Assembly (NCBI GenBank): GCA_052387955.1
Contig: JBQTIQ010000081.1
Span: forward strand, 1-21,671
Source: JBQTIQ01 sp052387955
GTDB lineage: Bacteria; Actinomycetota; Acidimicrobiia; Acidimicrobiales; JACDCH01
DNA: 21,671 nt
Reading direction: 5' to 3'
The notes under the pieces are model-generated. The model did no database searches and was not told the origin of the DNA. It saw nothing but the letters and a program-made list of their open reading frames with translations. Numbering within the stretch: the first letter of the stretch is position 1; every line of letters starts with the position of its first letter. Of this stretch, positions 6,636 through 14,562 are shown in pieces. The position numbers were made by a program, and so were the translations under genes.

Positions 6636-7504
6636 GCATCCCCGACGGGACCGGGCCCGGTCCCCGGCCATTGGCGACCGTGGCTGTCACCGCTGTCCTG
6701 CTCGTCGGACTCCAGGCAGCCGGCCGTGGGCTACTGGCCCCACCCGATGCCTGGTCCGTCGACGGGATCCGGGCATGGACGAGCCAACGCGGCGGAGCGG
6801 CGGCGGCCATGGCCGGCCTGCGCCTCATCGCCATCGGGCTCGGTTGGTACGTGCTCGCCCTGACCCTCGCCGGTGCCATCGCCTCGATGACCCGTTGCCG
6901 GCCGCTGGCCCTCCTGGCCGAACGAGCCATGCCGGCGTCCCTCCGCCGCCTGCTCGTCGGCATGGCCGGCGCCAGCACGGCATCGGTCACCCTTCTGACC
7001 GCTCCCGGGGCCACGGCCGCGATGGCGTACACGGCGACGGCACCGGGCACGCCCGCCGCGTGGTCACACGGCTGGGCCACCGGCCCCGAGCCTGCCGGCG
7101 ACGCGCCGGCCGGGCTCGCCGTACTACGTCGGCTGCCGATCGACGAGGCGGGGACGGTCCCGAGCGAAGGGGACCGGCCCGGGCCACCGGCGACGACCGC
7201 GGCCATCGGCCCGCCTGCGGTGCTGCGCTTGCTCCCGGCCGCCCCCACCGACCCGGTCGTCGGCCCCACGCCGGCCGCTCCCTCGGACGACGACACCGAG
7301 CGCTACGTCGTCGAGGCCGGTGACAGCTTCTGGTCCATCGCCGTCGACCATCTCGGTGAGGTGACGGCGACGGCACCCGATGAAGCGGCCGTGGCCCGCT
7401 ACTGGGCCCGGCTCATCGACGCCAACCGAGCGATCCTGCATGACCGCTCCAACCCCGACCTGTTGTTCGTCGGCCAGGCGCTCGTCCTTCCGCCCGTCGG
7501 CTGA
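6632..7504 (+). CDS. membrane protein with C-terminal LysM domain
   Basis: It has 290 residues. Hydrophobic segments lie at about 14-32 and 62-86, with a third at about 106-134. A Pro/Ala-rich linker follows, then a LysM domain at 224-288 beginning RYVVEAGDSFWSIA and ending near FVGQALVLPP. LysM domains bind the GlcNAc backbone of peptidoglycan, so this protein could tether something at the cell wall. The LysM repeat is longer than the usual 45 residues because of an inserted acidic segment, as in many actinobacterial LysM proteins. The GTG at 6632 overlaps the pseudokinase stop (GTGA), so the two are translationally coupled and likely act together. It could be part of the pilus's wall anchorage; that is inference. 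Confidence 0.8.
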   Translation: MSIPDGTGPGPRPLATVAVTAVLLVGLQAAGRGLLAPPDAWSVDGIRAWTSQRGGAAAAMAGLRLIAIGLGWYVLALTLAGAIASMTRCRPLALLAERAMPASLRRLLVGMAGASTASVTLLTAPGATAAMAYTATAPGTPAAWSHGWATGPEPAGDAPAGLAVLRRLPIDEAGTVPSEGDRPGPPATTAAIGPPAVLRLLPAAPTDPVVGPTPAAPSDDDTERYVVEAGDSFWSIAVDHLGEVTATAPDEAAVARYWARLIDANRAILHDRSNPDLLFVGQALVLPPVG

Positions 7505-7525
7505 ACCGGGCTCGCGGGCCCGACC

Positions 7526-7540
7526 CCGAGCATCGCTCGG
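7526..7540. terminator. hairpin between convergent genes
   Basis: A six-base stem CCGAGC/GCTCGG with loop ATC lies in the 100-bp space between the LysM gene (+) and hemW (-). There is no T-run on either side, so it would be at best a weak bidirectional terminator. Confidence 0.3.
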
Positions 7541-7604
7541 CGGCGCGACGCCTGGCTCCCCTACGCGCCGGACCTCGGCGCAGCTCGTGGTGGGACGATG
7601 TCGG

Positions 7605-8690
7605 CTACGTGCTCGGGGCCCGGAGTCGGAGGGCGACCTCGTTGGCCAGCAGGCGTCCACGCACGGTGAGGACCGAACGGCCGTCCCCGGTCGGCTCGAT
7701 CAGCCCGGACAGGTCGTCGTCATCGGGCAGCGCCGTCGCCGGCACCCCGGCGCGGGTGCGGAGCGAGAGCTGCAACCTCTCCAGCTCTCGGGTGCCCGAG
7801 TCGAGGTCCTCGCTGCCGGCCTCCGGTGAGCGGCCCTCGGCGACGGCGGCGATGTAGCGCTCGGGCGTGCGCACGTTCCACGATCGCCGGCCCCGTCGAT
7901 GGGAATGGGCGGCACACCCGAACCCGTCGTAGTCGCCGCCGGTCCAGTACAGGAGGTTGTGGCGGCACGTGTGGCCCGGCCGGGACCAGTTCGAGATCTC
8001 GTACCATTCGAGCCCGGCGGCCGCCAGCGCCTCGGTGGCCAGCAGGTACTTGTCGGCCTGGTCGTCGTCGTCGGGATGGCGGGCGACATCGTCGGCCAGG
8101 GCCGTGCCGGGTTCGACGGTCAGCCCGTAGGCACTGACATGGGGCGGCTCGAGGGCCAGGACGGCGTCGAGGGTGCGGCGCCAGTCGTCGAGGGACTCGC
8201 CGGCACCTCCGTAGATGACGTCGACGTTGAAGGTTTCGAAGCCCGCCGAGCGGGCCCCTGCCACTGCTCGATGGACGTTGCCCGGGTCATGGGTCCGGCC
8301 CAGCGTCGCCAGCACGGAGGGGACCATCGACTGGACGCCGAACGACAACCGGTTGACGCCGGCGGCCCGGTAGGCGTCGAACAGTCCCCCCGAGACCGAG
8401 TCGGGGTTGCACTCGACCGTGACCTCGGCGCCCGCTGCCATCGGCACGACGGCGAGGACCTCGGCCAATGCCGGCGCCGGTACCAGCGATGGGGTTCCGC
8501 CGCCGACGAAGACAGAGCCGGCGCGGCGCATGCCCGCCACCGCCCGAGCCTCGATGTCGGCCCGGCATGCCCTCAGGTACTGGTCGATGAGGTGATGACG
8601 GTCGGTCCAGGTGGCGAAGGCGCAGTAGTCACACCGTTGGGCACAGAACGGTATGTGCAGGTAGACGCCGAAGCCCTCACCCCCGGTCAC
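7605..8690 (-). CDS. hemW: HemW-like radical SAM heme chaperone
   Basis: This is a radical-SAM family protein related to coproporphyrinogen III dehydrogenase (HemN). The cluster motif near the N-terminus is C16-x3-C20-x2-C23 followed by A-F, so the fourth cysteine of true HemN (CxxxCxxCxC) is absent, and a heme-binding-type HNLLYW (HNxxYW) motif is present. Both features favour HemW, which delivers heme, rather than a porphyrin-making HemN. The protein has about 361 residues from the GTG at 8690, which puts GVYLHIPFC close to the N-terminus as in the family. The frame also opens at GTG 8729 and TTG 8756; those give N-termini without family resemblance. It is the last gene of the - strand run and is separated from the bldD-like gene by about 200 bp. 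Confidence 0.9.
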   Translation of the reverse strand: MTGGEGFGVYLHIPFCAQRCDYCAFATWTDRHHLIDQYLRACRADIEARAVAGMRRAGSVFVGGGTPSLVPAPALAEVLAVVPMAAGAEVTVECNPDSVSGGLFDAYRAAGVNRLSFGVQSMVPSVLATLGRTHDPGNVHRAVAGARSAGFETFNVDVIYGGAGESLDDWRRTLDAVLALEPPHVSAYGLTVEPGTALADDVARHPDDDDQADKYLLATEALAAAGLEWYEISNWSRPGHTCRHNLLYWTGGDYDGFGCAAHSHRRGRRSWNVRTPERYIAAVAEGRSPEAGSEDLDSGTRELERLQLSLRTRAGVPATALPDDDDLSGLIEPTGDGRSVLTVRGRLLANEVALRLRAPST

Positions 8691-8829
8691 TCGGACGGGT
8701 CGATCGCCTTCGTGAGCGCGCCACGACACGGTCCAACGATTGGCGAACCCGGGCAACCCGCTCGATGGCTACTCATGCGAGGGCTGGGCCGCGTGAAGGA
8801 GCATCCGATGGCCGCCCGTTGATTGATAC

Positions 8830-8886
8830 GAGCGCCGGAGCGCCAGCGGAGGCGCGGCCTGCGGGGCCGGGGAACGCAGCTGGCAC
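8830..8886 (+). repeat. dispersed intergenic repeat, family D copy 1
   Basis: It shares GCGCCGGAGCGCC, AGGCGCGGCC and GGCCGGGGAACGCAGC, in that order, with 19156-19220. A shorter form lies on the opposite strand at 12418-12466. Copy 1 lacks the eight-base or longer interval present in the other two between GGCGCGGCC and the final core. It occupies the spacer between the bldD-like gene and hemW. Confidence 0.6.
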
Positions 8887-8889
8887 GAC

Positions 8890-9465
8890 TCAGCTGGCGA
8901 GACAGAGGCCGAGATCGTCGAGTTGTTCCACGGCCCGGTCGAGGGTCGTGTCGAGGATGCAGGCGATCGCCCGCAGGTCGTCCCGGCGCACGGTGAGCAC
9001 CCGGCCGTTGAAGTCCTGGCGTTGGACCTGGATCATCTGCAGGTACCGGACCAGCATCTGGCTGGCCTCGGAGTCGAGCTCACGCAGCCGGGCCAGGTCG
9101 ATGGTGACGCTGCCCTCGCGCTCCCGTCCGAGCTCGTCGGCCAGGTCGAGCACATCCCGGGACGAGTCGGGCTCGCGGGGCAGGAGCTGGTCGACGGGCA
9201 CGGCGTAGAACTTCGCCAGCCGCTCGAGACGGGGAACCGAGATGGCCCGCTCGCCCCGCTCGTAGGCCCCCAGCACGGAAGCCTTGAACTGCTGGGTGGA
9301 GGCCGCTTCCACGTCCTGGAGCGACAGCCCCTTCTGGCGGCGGATGGCCCGTAGTCGCTCGCCGACCCGGCGCCCGTAGCCCGTCGGGTCCTCGAATTCC
9401 TCGTCCACAACGGCCTCCTCGTCCTGCCCGGTGGCCTCGGGCGCTGCCGCACCGACGACCGCCAT
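8890..9465 (-). CDS. bldD: BldD-like XRE-family transcriptional regulator with c-di-GMP signature
   Basis: It has 191 residues. An acidic N-terminal tail (1-28) precedes a Cro/C1-type HTH (about 31-95, with LSLQDVE as first helix of the HTH and GAYERGER in the recognition area) and a small C-terminal domain (about 115-191). In Streptomyces BldD a C-terminal RxD-x8-RxxD motif binds a cyclic di-GMP tetramer. Here the exact pattern is present as RQD (149-151), eight residues, then RRDD (160-163). It should therefore be a c-di-GMP-controlled DNA-binding repressor, a conclusion from family knowledge plus motif. I chose the ATG at 9465; a TTG at 9516 would run back through the promoter. It is transcribed after rsmE but has its own candidate promoter. 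Confidence 0.87.
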   Translation of the reverse strand: MAVVGAAAPEATGQDEEAVVDEEFEDPTGYGRRVGERLRAIRRQKGLSLQDVEAASTQQFKASVLGAYERGERAISVPRLERLAKFYAVPVDQLLPREPDSSRDVLDLADELGREREGSVTIDLARLRELDSEASQMLVRYLQMIQVQRQDFNGRVLTVRRDDLRAIACILDTTLDRAVEQLDDLGLCLAS

Positions 9466-9487
9466 CCCGGTTCCCCGGACCGAGCGG

Positions 9488-9516
9488 ATGCTATCGCTCA
9501 GCGTGGTCGACCGCAA
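9488..9516 (-). promoter_or_regulatory. candidate promoter of the bldD-like gene
   Basis: Reading the - strand, TTGCGG (9516-9511) and TAGCAT (9493-9488) are spaced by 17 bases, and the ATG follows about 22 bases after the -10. The -10 fits TANNNT; the -35 keeps only TTG. Confidence 0.35.
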
Positions 9517-9522
9517 TCACTG

Positions 9523-10230
9523 TCAGTGGGCGACCGGGGAGACCACACCGGTGCGGAGCGCATTCAACAACACCCCAGCGACAACGGCCGCCGTCTCGGA
9601 CCGCAGGACGTGGGTCCCCAGCACGATCGTGGGCAGCGGGGCACGGCACTCGTCGGGGCCCCAACCCCCTTCGGGCCCGACCAGCACGAGCCGATGCCCG
9701 GGCCCCAGCGGCGCCGACCCGGAGCGGTCGGCACGCGCCGCCCCTGGCCGCTCGGCCAGCTCGCCGAACTCGGCCACCTCCTCGACCACCGGCAGCCAGG
9801 CCCGACGGCTCTGCATGGCCGCTTCCCGGGCGACGGTCTCGAGGCGGGCACGACGACGGGCCGAGCGGGCCGGGTCCCAGCGCACGACGGAGCGGGCGGC
9901 GTGGTACGGGATGATCCGGTCGATCCCGACCTCGGTGAGCTTCTGCACGATCCATTCGGGCCGGTCGCCCTTCACCAGGGCGAACCCGACCGCCAGCTCG
10001 GGCGCGGGCGGGGCGACGAAGCCGACCGCGCCGGTCGGCTCCAGCTCGGGGCCGAACCGGCACGGCCGCCACCGGCCTTGGCCGTCCGACACCGTGATGA
10101 CCTCGGCCCGCCCCAGTCGCAGCACCCGCTCCAGGTGATGGCGGTCGTCGTCGTCCAGGACGGGGCGTTCGAGGTCGCTCACGAAGGCGTGCGCCCGGCC
10201 CCCCGTGAGCCCGTCGGCGTCGTTCACCAC
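9523..10230 (-). CDS. rsmE: 16S rRNA (uracil1498-N3)-methyltransferase RsmE
   Basis: This SPOUT-class (trefoil knot) methyltransferase makes m3U1498 in 16S rRNA using S-adenosylmethionine. It has 235 residues. An N-terminal PUA-like part includes the DDDRHHLERVLRL segment. The knot motifs follow: a KLTEVGIDRIIPYHAARSV stretch, VGPEGGWGPDE near residues 178-188 (family GPEGG), and LGTHVLRSETA near the end (family LGxxILRxETA). The start is one of two tandem GTG codons (10230 or 10227), only five bases after the dnaJ stop, so it is co-transcribed with dnaJ, the usual order in actinobacteria. Confidence 0.93.
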   Translation of the reverse strand: MVNDADGLTGGRAHAFVSDLERPVLDDDDRHHLERVLRLGRAEVITVSDGQGRWRPCRFGPELEPTGAVGFVAPPAPELAVGFALVKGDRPEWIVQKLTEVGIDRIIPYHAARSVVRWDPARSARRRARLETVAREAAMQSRRAWLPVVEEVAEFGELAERPGAARADRSGSAPLGPGHRLVLVGPEGGWGPDECRAPLPTIVLGTHVLRSETAAVVAGVLLNALRTGVVSPVAH

Positions 10231-10235
10231 GACGG

Positions 10236-11354
10236 CTACTTGAACGCGGAGCGGATCTTCGAGAAGAGGCCACCATCGGCCGGCGCCACCTCGTCGCCGA
10301 GCACGGCGGCCAGCCGGCGCATGAGGTCCTCGGCCTCGCCCCCGAGGTCGGCAGGGGTGTCGACCACGACCTGGACCACCAGGTCGCCCCGGCCCCGGCC
10401 CTGGACGTGGGGGACACCGCGGCCCCGGAGCCGGAACACCCGACCGGTCTGGGTCGACCGGGGGATGACCAGGTCCTCGACGCCGTCGAGGGTCTCGAAG
10501 GGGATGTGAGCGCCCAGGGTGGCCTGGGTGACCGGGACGTGCAGATCGTGCAGCACGTCGGAACCGTGACGGGTGAACCGGGGGTGTGCCCGCACCTGCA
10601 CGTGCACGTACAGGTCGCCGTAGCCGCCGCCCCGCACGCCCGCGGCCCCTCGTCCGCCCAGGCGGAGCGTGGAACCGGTGTCGACGCCGGCCGGGATGTC
10701 GACCGTGTAGGTCTTCTCCTGGAGCTGGCGGCCCTCACCGCGACATTCGGCACAGGGCTGCTCGATGATCTGTCCGGCTCCCCCGCACGTCGGGCAGGGC
10801 CCGGCGGTGACGATCTGGCCCAGGATCGACTGCCGCACCCGTCGCACCTGGCCCGCACCGCCGCAGTCGCCGCACGTGCTCGGCCGCGTCCCCGCCGCCG
10901 CCCCGGTGGCCTGGCAGGTGTCGCAGGCGATGGCGGTGCGCACCGTCACCTCGTGCTGGCCCCCGAACACCGCGACCTCGAAGTCGATCTCGGCCACCGC
11001 CTCCAGGTCGGTGCCCCGGGGTGGGCCCGCCTGTCCCCCCCGGCCCCCGCCGAAGGGGCTGTTGCCGCCGAAGAAGGCGTCGAAGATATCGCCCAGCCCA
11101 CCGCCGAAGCCGAAATCGCCGCCGGCGTTCGCCGCCGCCCCCTCGGGGCCGAAGCGGTCGTAGCGGGAGCGGCGGTCGGCGTCGGAGAGCACCTCGTAGG
11201 CCAGCGCCACCTCCTTGAAGCGGCCCTCGGCCTCGGGGTCGTCGGGGTTGGCGTCGGGGTGGAGCTGACGGGCGCGCTGGCGGTAGGCCCGCTTGATCTC
11301 GTCGGGGGAGGCGTCGCGCCGCACGCCCAGCAACTCGTAGTAGTCGGCGGCCAT
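10236..11354 (-). CDS. dnaJ: chaperone DnaJ (Hsp40)
   Basis: This is the DnaK co-chaperone that stimulates ATP hydrolysis and delivers substrates. It has 372 residues: a J domain (about 1-70) with HPD at 32-34, a Gly/Phe-rich linker, a zinc region with four Cys pairs (CDTCQATG, CGDCGGAG, CPTCGGAG, CAECRGEG), and a C-terminal peptide-binding domain. It is a complete type I DnaJ. The first Cys pair has A-T-G instead of G-x-G. The ATG at 11354 begins MAADYYELLG, the normal start; the frame is open 156 bases upstream but that part is inside hrcA. The hrcA stop is five bases upstream, so both genes share a message. No dnaK or grpE is nearby, as expected for the second actinobacterial dnaJ copy (DnaJ2 type). 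Confidence 0.96.
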   Translation of the reverse strand: MAADYYELLGVRRDASPDEIKRAYRQRARQLHPDANPDDPEAEGRFKEVALAYEVLSDADRRSRYDRFGPEGAAANAGGDFGFGGGLGDIFDAFFGGNSPFGGGRGGQAGPPRGTDLEAVAEIDFEVAVFGGQHEVTVRTAIACDTCQATGAAAGTRPSTCGDCGGAGQVRRVRQSILGQIVTAGPCPTCGGAGQIIEQPCAECRGEGRQLQEKTYTVDIPAGVDTGSTLRLGGRGAAGVRGGGYGDLYVHVQVRAHPRFTRHGSDVLHDLHVPVTQATLGAHIPFETLDGVEDLVIPRSTQTGRVFRLRGRGVPHVQGRGRGDLVVQVVVDTPADLGGEAEDLMRRLAAVLGDEVAPADGGLFSKIRSAFK

Positions 11355-11359
11355 GGCCG

Positions 11360-12352
11360 CTACCCCTCTCGCAGACGGTGCGACAGCCGCTTGCTGACTA
11401 CGGCCACCGCGGCCAGGGCCTGGGGGTAGTTCATCCGGGTCGGCCCGAGCACGCCGATCGTGCCCGCCTGCTCGCCGTCGACATCGTAGGGCGCCACCAC
11501 CAGCGAGCATTCGGCCAGCGGCTCGAGGCCGGTCTCGGTCCCGATGGCAACCTGCAGGCCGCGGTCGAGCACGTCGCGCAGCACGGTCACCACCAGGTAC
11601 TGCTGCTCGAGGATGCCGAGCACTCGGCGCACGGTGCCGACAGCGTCGAACGCCTCGGCCATGCGGGACGCGCCGCCCACGAAGAGATGCTCGGAATCGC
11701 CTTCGATACCGACGAGCGCGTCGAAAGCGGCCCGCACCAGGAAGTCGGTGCGGGCGTGGCCCGAGGCGGCGGGCGGGTTGGCCCCTGCCATCGGGGCACC
11801 GACGAGGGCGCTCGACAGCCGGGCGGTCGCCGCCCCCAGGGTTTCGTCGCCGGTCTCGTCGGCGACCTCGATGGTCCGCTTCTCCACCGACCCGTTGGAC
11901 AGCACCGCGACCACCAGGGCCACGCCGGGGGCGAGGCCGACCAGCTGCACCGACCGGACCCGGGCCGCCTCGTGCAGCGGGGCGATGACGACCGCAGTAT
12001 GTGCGGTGAGGTCGGAGAGCAGTCGGCTGGTGTCGTAGAGCATCTGCTCGAGCTCGCCGTGGGCTTTGGCGAAGAACGTCTTGACCCGTTGCGTACCGCT
12101 GGCGTCGAGATGACCGGGGCCCCGCAGCGTGTCGACGAAGTACCGGTAGCCCTTGTCGGTGGGGATGCGGCCGGCGCTGGTGTGGGGCTGGAGCAGGTAG
12201 CCCTCCTGCTCGAGGGCGGCCATGTCGTTGCGGACGGTGGCGGACGACACGTTGACCCCAGGCGCGACGTGCCCCGAGCCGACCGGTTGGGCGGTCTCGA
12301 TGTACTCCTCCACAACGGCCCGGAGGATGGCGGCCTTGCGTTCTTCGAGCAT
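11360..12352 (-). CDS. hrcA: heat-inducible transcription repressor HrcA
   Basis: This DNA-binding repressor of chaperone genes classically acts on CIRCE inverted repeats and is held active by GroEL. It has 330 residues: an N-terminal winged helix (about 1-75, with SSATVRNDMAALEQEGYL and the wing SAGRIPTDKGYRYFVD), a GAF-like central domain, and a C-terminus with GPTRMNYPQALA, which is characteristic of the family. The ATG at 12352 begins MLEERKAAIL as in homologues. It is followed by dnaJ five bases downstream. No CIRCE element is visible upstream (12353-12517), so its operators probably lie elsewhere, for example at groES/groEL. Confidence 0.95.
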   Translation of the reverse strand: MLEERKAAILRAVVEEYIETAQPVGSGHVAPGVNVSSATVRNDMAALEQEGYLLQPHTSAGRIPTDKGYRYFVDTLRGPGHLDASGTQRVKTFFAKAHGELEQMLYDTSRLLSDLTAHTAVVIAPLHEAARVRSVQLVGLAPGVALVVAVLSNGSVEKRTIEVADETGDETLGAATARLSSALVGAPMAGANPPAASGHARTDFLVRAAFDALVGIEGDSEHLFVGGASRMAEAFDAVGTVRRVLGILEQQYLVVTVLRDVLDRGLQVAIGTETGLEPLAECSLVVAPYDVDGEQAGTIGVLGPTRMNYPQALAAVAVVSKRLSHRLREG

Positions 12353-12400
12353 CTCGGATCGCCCCTACGGCCAGGATCGTCCGGCCGGCCGGTCCTGCGC

Positions 12401-12406
12401 ATGATA
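12401..12406 (-). promoter_or_regulatory. candidate -10 element for hrcA-dnaJ-rsmE
   Basis: TATCAT on the - strand (5 of 6 to TATAAT) lies 48 bases before the hrcA ATG. No good -35 is seen at 16-19 bases; the -35 area falls within repeat copy 3 (12418-12466). A 12-base perfect palindrome CCGGCCGGCCGG at 12381-12392 lies just downstream of the expected start and might be a control site. Confidence 0.3.
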
Positions 12407-12417
12407 GGAGCTACTTG

Positions 12418-12466
12418 GCGTTCCCCGGCCACGCCGGCCGCTCGCGGCCGCGCCTGCGCTGTCGCC
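12418..12466 (-). repeat. dispersed intergenic repeat, family D copy 3 (inverted)
   Basis: Read on the - strand it contains GCGCAGGCGCGGCC and GGCGTGGCCGGGGAACGC, matching the copy at 19156-19220 and, less fully, 8830-8886. A CGGCCG-CTCG-CGGCCG hairpin sits at 12435-12450. It lies between lepA and hrcA. Confidence 0.58.
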
Positions 12467-12517
12467 CCGACGCGGGTGTCGGTGGCGAAGGCACCGGGCG
12501 TGCAGGTAGGCCGGTCG

Positions 12518-14302
12518 TCACTCGTCGAGGCGGAGGGCGGAGATGAACGCTTCCTGGGGGACCTCGACCCGGCCGATCGACTTCATCCGCTTCTTGCCCT
12601 CCTTCTGGCGTTCGAGGAGCTTGCGCTTGCGGGTGATGTCACCGCCGTAGCACTTGGCCAGCACGTCCTTGCGCTTGGCCTTCACGGTCTCGCGGGCGAT
12701 GACCTTCCCCCCGATGGCGGCCTGGATGGGCACGTCGAACAGCTGTCGGGGGATCAGCTGGCGCAGCTTCTCCGCCATCTTCTTCCCGTAGTCGTACGCC
12801 TTCTCCCGGTGCACGATCATGCTGAAGGCGTCGGCGGGCATCCCGTTCAGGAGGATGTCGACCTTGACCAAGTTGGCCCGTTCGTAGCCCGACGCCTCGT
12901 AGTCGAGGCTGGCGTAGCCCTGCGTCCGGCTCTTGAGCTGATCGAAGAGGTCGATGACGACCTCGGCCAGGGGGATGCGGTAGACGAGCTCCACCCGCTC
13001 GGGGGAGAGGTACTCGAGCTTCTTCATCTCGCCCCGACGGGCCTGGCACAACTCCATGAGCGTGCCGGTGTAGGTGGTCGGCGTGAGGATCGTCACGGTG
13101 AGGTTGGGTTCGTCGACGTGGTCGACCTCCTGGGCGGGAGGCATCTCCGCCGGGCTGTGCACCGACAGCACTTGGCCGTTGGTCGTGTGGACCTGGTACT
13201 CCACCGACGGGGCGGTGGCGATGAGGCTGAGGTCGAACTCGCGCTCGAGCCGCTCCCGCACGATCTCCATGTGCAACAGCCCGAGGAAGCCGCACCGGAA
13301 GCCGAAACCGAGGGCCTGGGACGTCTCGGGCTCGTACGTGAAGCTGCTGTCGTTGAGGCGGAGCCGCTCCAGGGCCTCCCGGAGATCGGCGAAGTCGTCG
13401 CCGTCCACCGGGTACAGGCCGCAGAACACCATCGGTTTGGGCTCGCGGTAGCCGTGGAGGGGCTCGGCCGCCGGCTTGGCCGCCATGGTGACCGTTTCGC
13501 CCGAGCGAGCCTCGCCCACGTCCTTGATGCCGGCCATGAGGTAGCCGACCTCGCCCGGGCCGAGGCTGGCGACCGGTGTGATCGCCGGGTTCCGCACCCC
13601 GACCTCGTCGGCCTCATAGGTCGCGCCGGCCTGCATGAAGCGGACCTTGGCGCCCGACGGCAGCGTGCCGTTCATCACCCGTAGCGAGGACACCACGCCG
13701 CGGTACTGGTCGAAGTGCGAGTCGAAGATGAGGGCTTGGAGCGGGGCGGTGGGATCGCCCACCGGCGCCGGGACCCGCTCGACCACGGCGTCGAGCAGCG
13801 CCGGCACGCCCTCGCCCGTCTTGGCGCTGATGCGCAGGATCTCGGTGGCCGGGATGCCCAGCACCCGCTCGATCTCCTCGGCGTAGCGGTCGGGTTCGGC
13901 GGCGGGAAGGTCGATCTTGTTGAGGGCGGCGACGATCTCGAGGTCGTTCTCGAGGGCCAAGTAGCAGTTCGCCAGGGTCTGGGCCTCGATGCCCTGCGCC
14001 GCGTCGACCAGCAGGACGACCCCCTCACAGGCGACCAGGGACCGGGACACCTCGTAGCCGAAGTCCACATGACCGGGCGTGTCGATGAGGTTGAGGACGT
14101 GGCCCCGCCAGTCCAGGCGCACCGACTGGAGCTTGATCGTGATGCCCCGCTCGCGTTCGAGGTCCATCGAATCGAGGTACTGCGCCCGCATGTCGCGAGG
14201 GTCGACCGCGCCACACAGTTCCAGCACGCGGTCCGACAGCGTGGTCTTGCCATGATCGATGTGGGCGATCACGCTGATGTTGCGCAGCCGGGACAGGTCC
14301 AT
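12518..14302 (-). CDS. lepA: elongation factor 4 (LepA), back-translocating GTPase
   Basis: This ribosomal GTPase acts on stalled or mistranslocated ribosomes. It has 594 residues, full length for EF4. The G domain has AHIDHGKTT (13-21), a switch region with RERGITI, DTPGHVDF, and NKIDLP. EF-G-like domains II, III and V follow, then the LepA-specific C-terminal domain, with GDITRKRKLLERQKEGKKRM-type sequence near the end. The ATG at 14302 gives MDLSRLRNISVIAHID, the typical start. It is divergent from rpsT across a 260-bp spacer and is the first gene of the leftward run. Confidence 0.97.
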   Translation of the reverse strand: MDLSRLRNISVIAHIDHGKTTLSDRVLELCGAVDPRDMRAQYLDSMDLERERGITIKLQSVRLDWRGHVLNLIDTPGHVDFGYEVSRSLVACEGVVLLVDAAQGIEAQTLANCYLALENDLEIVAALNKIDLPAAEPDRYAEEIERVLGIPATEILRISAKTGEGVPALLDAVVERVPAPVGDPTAPLQALIFDSHFDQYRGVVSSLRVMNGTLPSGAKVRFMQAGATYEADEVGVRNPAITPVASLGPGEVGYLMAGIKDVGEARSGETVTMAAKPAAEPLHGYREPKPMVFCGLYPVDGDDFADLREALERLRLNDSSFTYEPETSQALGFGFRCGFLGLLHMEIVRERLEREFDLSLIATAPSVEYQVHTTNGQVLSVHSPAEMPPAQEVDHVDEPNLTVTILTPTTYTGTLMELCQARRGEMKKLEYLSPERVELVYRIPLAEVVIDLFDQLKSRTQGYASLDYEASGYERANLVKVDILLNGMPADAFSMIVHREKAYDYGKKMAEKLRQLIPRQLFDVPIQAAIGGKVIARETVKAKRKDVLAKCYGGDITRKRKLLERQKEGKKRMKSIGRVEVPQEAFISALRLDE

Positions 14303-14562
14303 GGTGGGTCACGACGGTACCGTGTCGGCCGGTTCGCTCCGGGCTGGGGCCCTCCGCTCACGTGTCGGCTGCTCCCTGGCGGTCGCGACGCCGACCTGGC
14401 TGGGCGGCGCTGCATCGGCGCCGGGCGCGTAGGGCAGAGACCACTCGACGGACAGGAGGCCCAGCCGAGCCCAGGGACGCCATCGCCGGAGCCGGTGTGA
14501 CAGCGCGCCGGCGGGCCCGCTACCGTCACCCGGCTACCGTCCGAAGCGACCGAGGACTCGTT
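14303..14562. other. divergent intergenic region between lepA and rpsT
   Basis: This 260-bp stretch has no supported gene. It should hold both divergent promoters. TACCGT-type -10 candidates occur on each strand: on the + strand at 14521 (and again near 14535), and on the - strand near 14320-14315. The middle part shows nothing I can name. Confidence 0.4.
14497..14526 (+). promoter_or_regulatory. candidate rpsT promoter
   Basis: GTGACA (5 of 6 to TTGACA) and TACCGT are separated by 18 bases and lie about 37 bases upstream of the rpsT GTG. A second TACCGT about 14 bases downstream could be an alternative -10. Confidence 0.33.

Noticed and set aside
7605..8690. Reading hemW as an oxygen-independent coproporphyrinogen dehydrogenase (HemN)
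   Set aside because: The fourth cysteine of the CxxxCxxCxC motif is Phe and an HNxxYW motif is present, both pointing to HemW.
11378..13684. 768-codon + strand frame opposite hrcA and lepA
   Set aside because: Both genes underneath are unmistakable on the other strand. This frame is His/Val/Gly-rich nonsense created by their codon bias.
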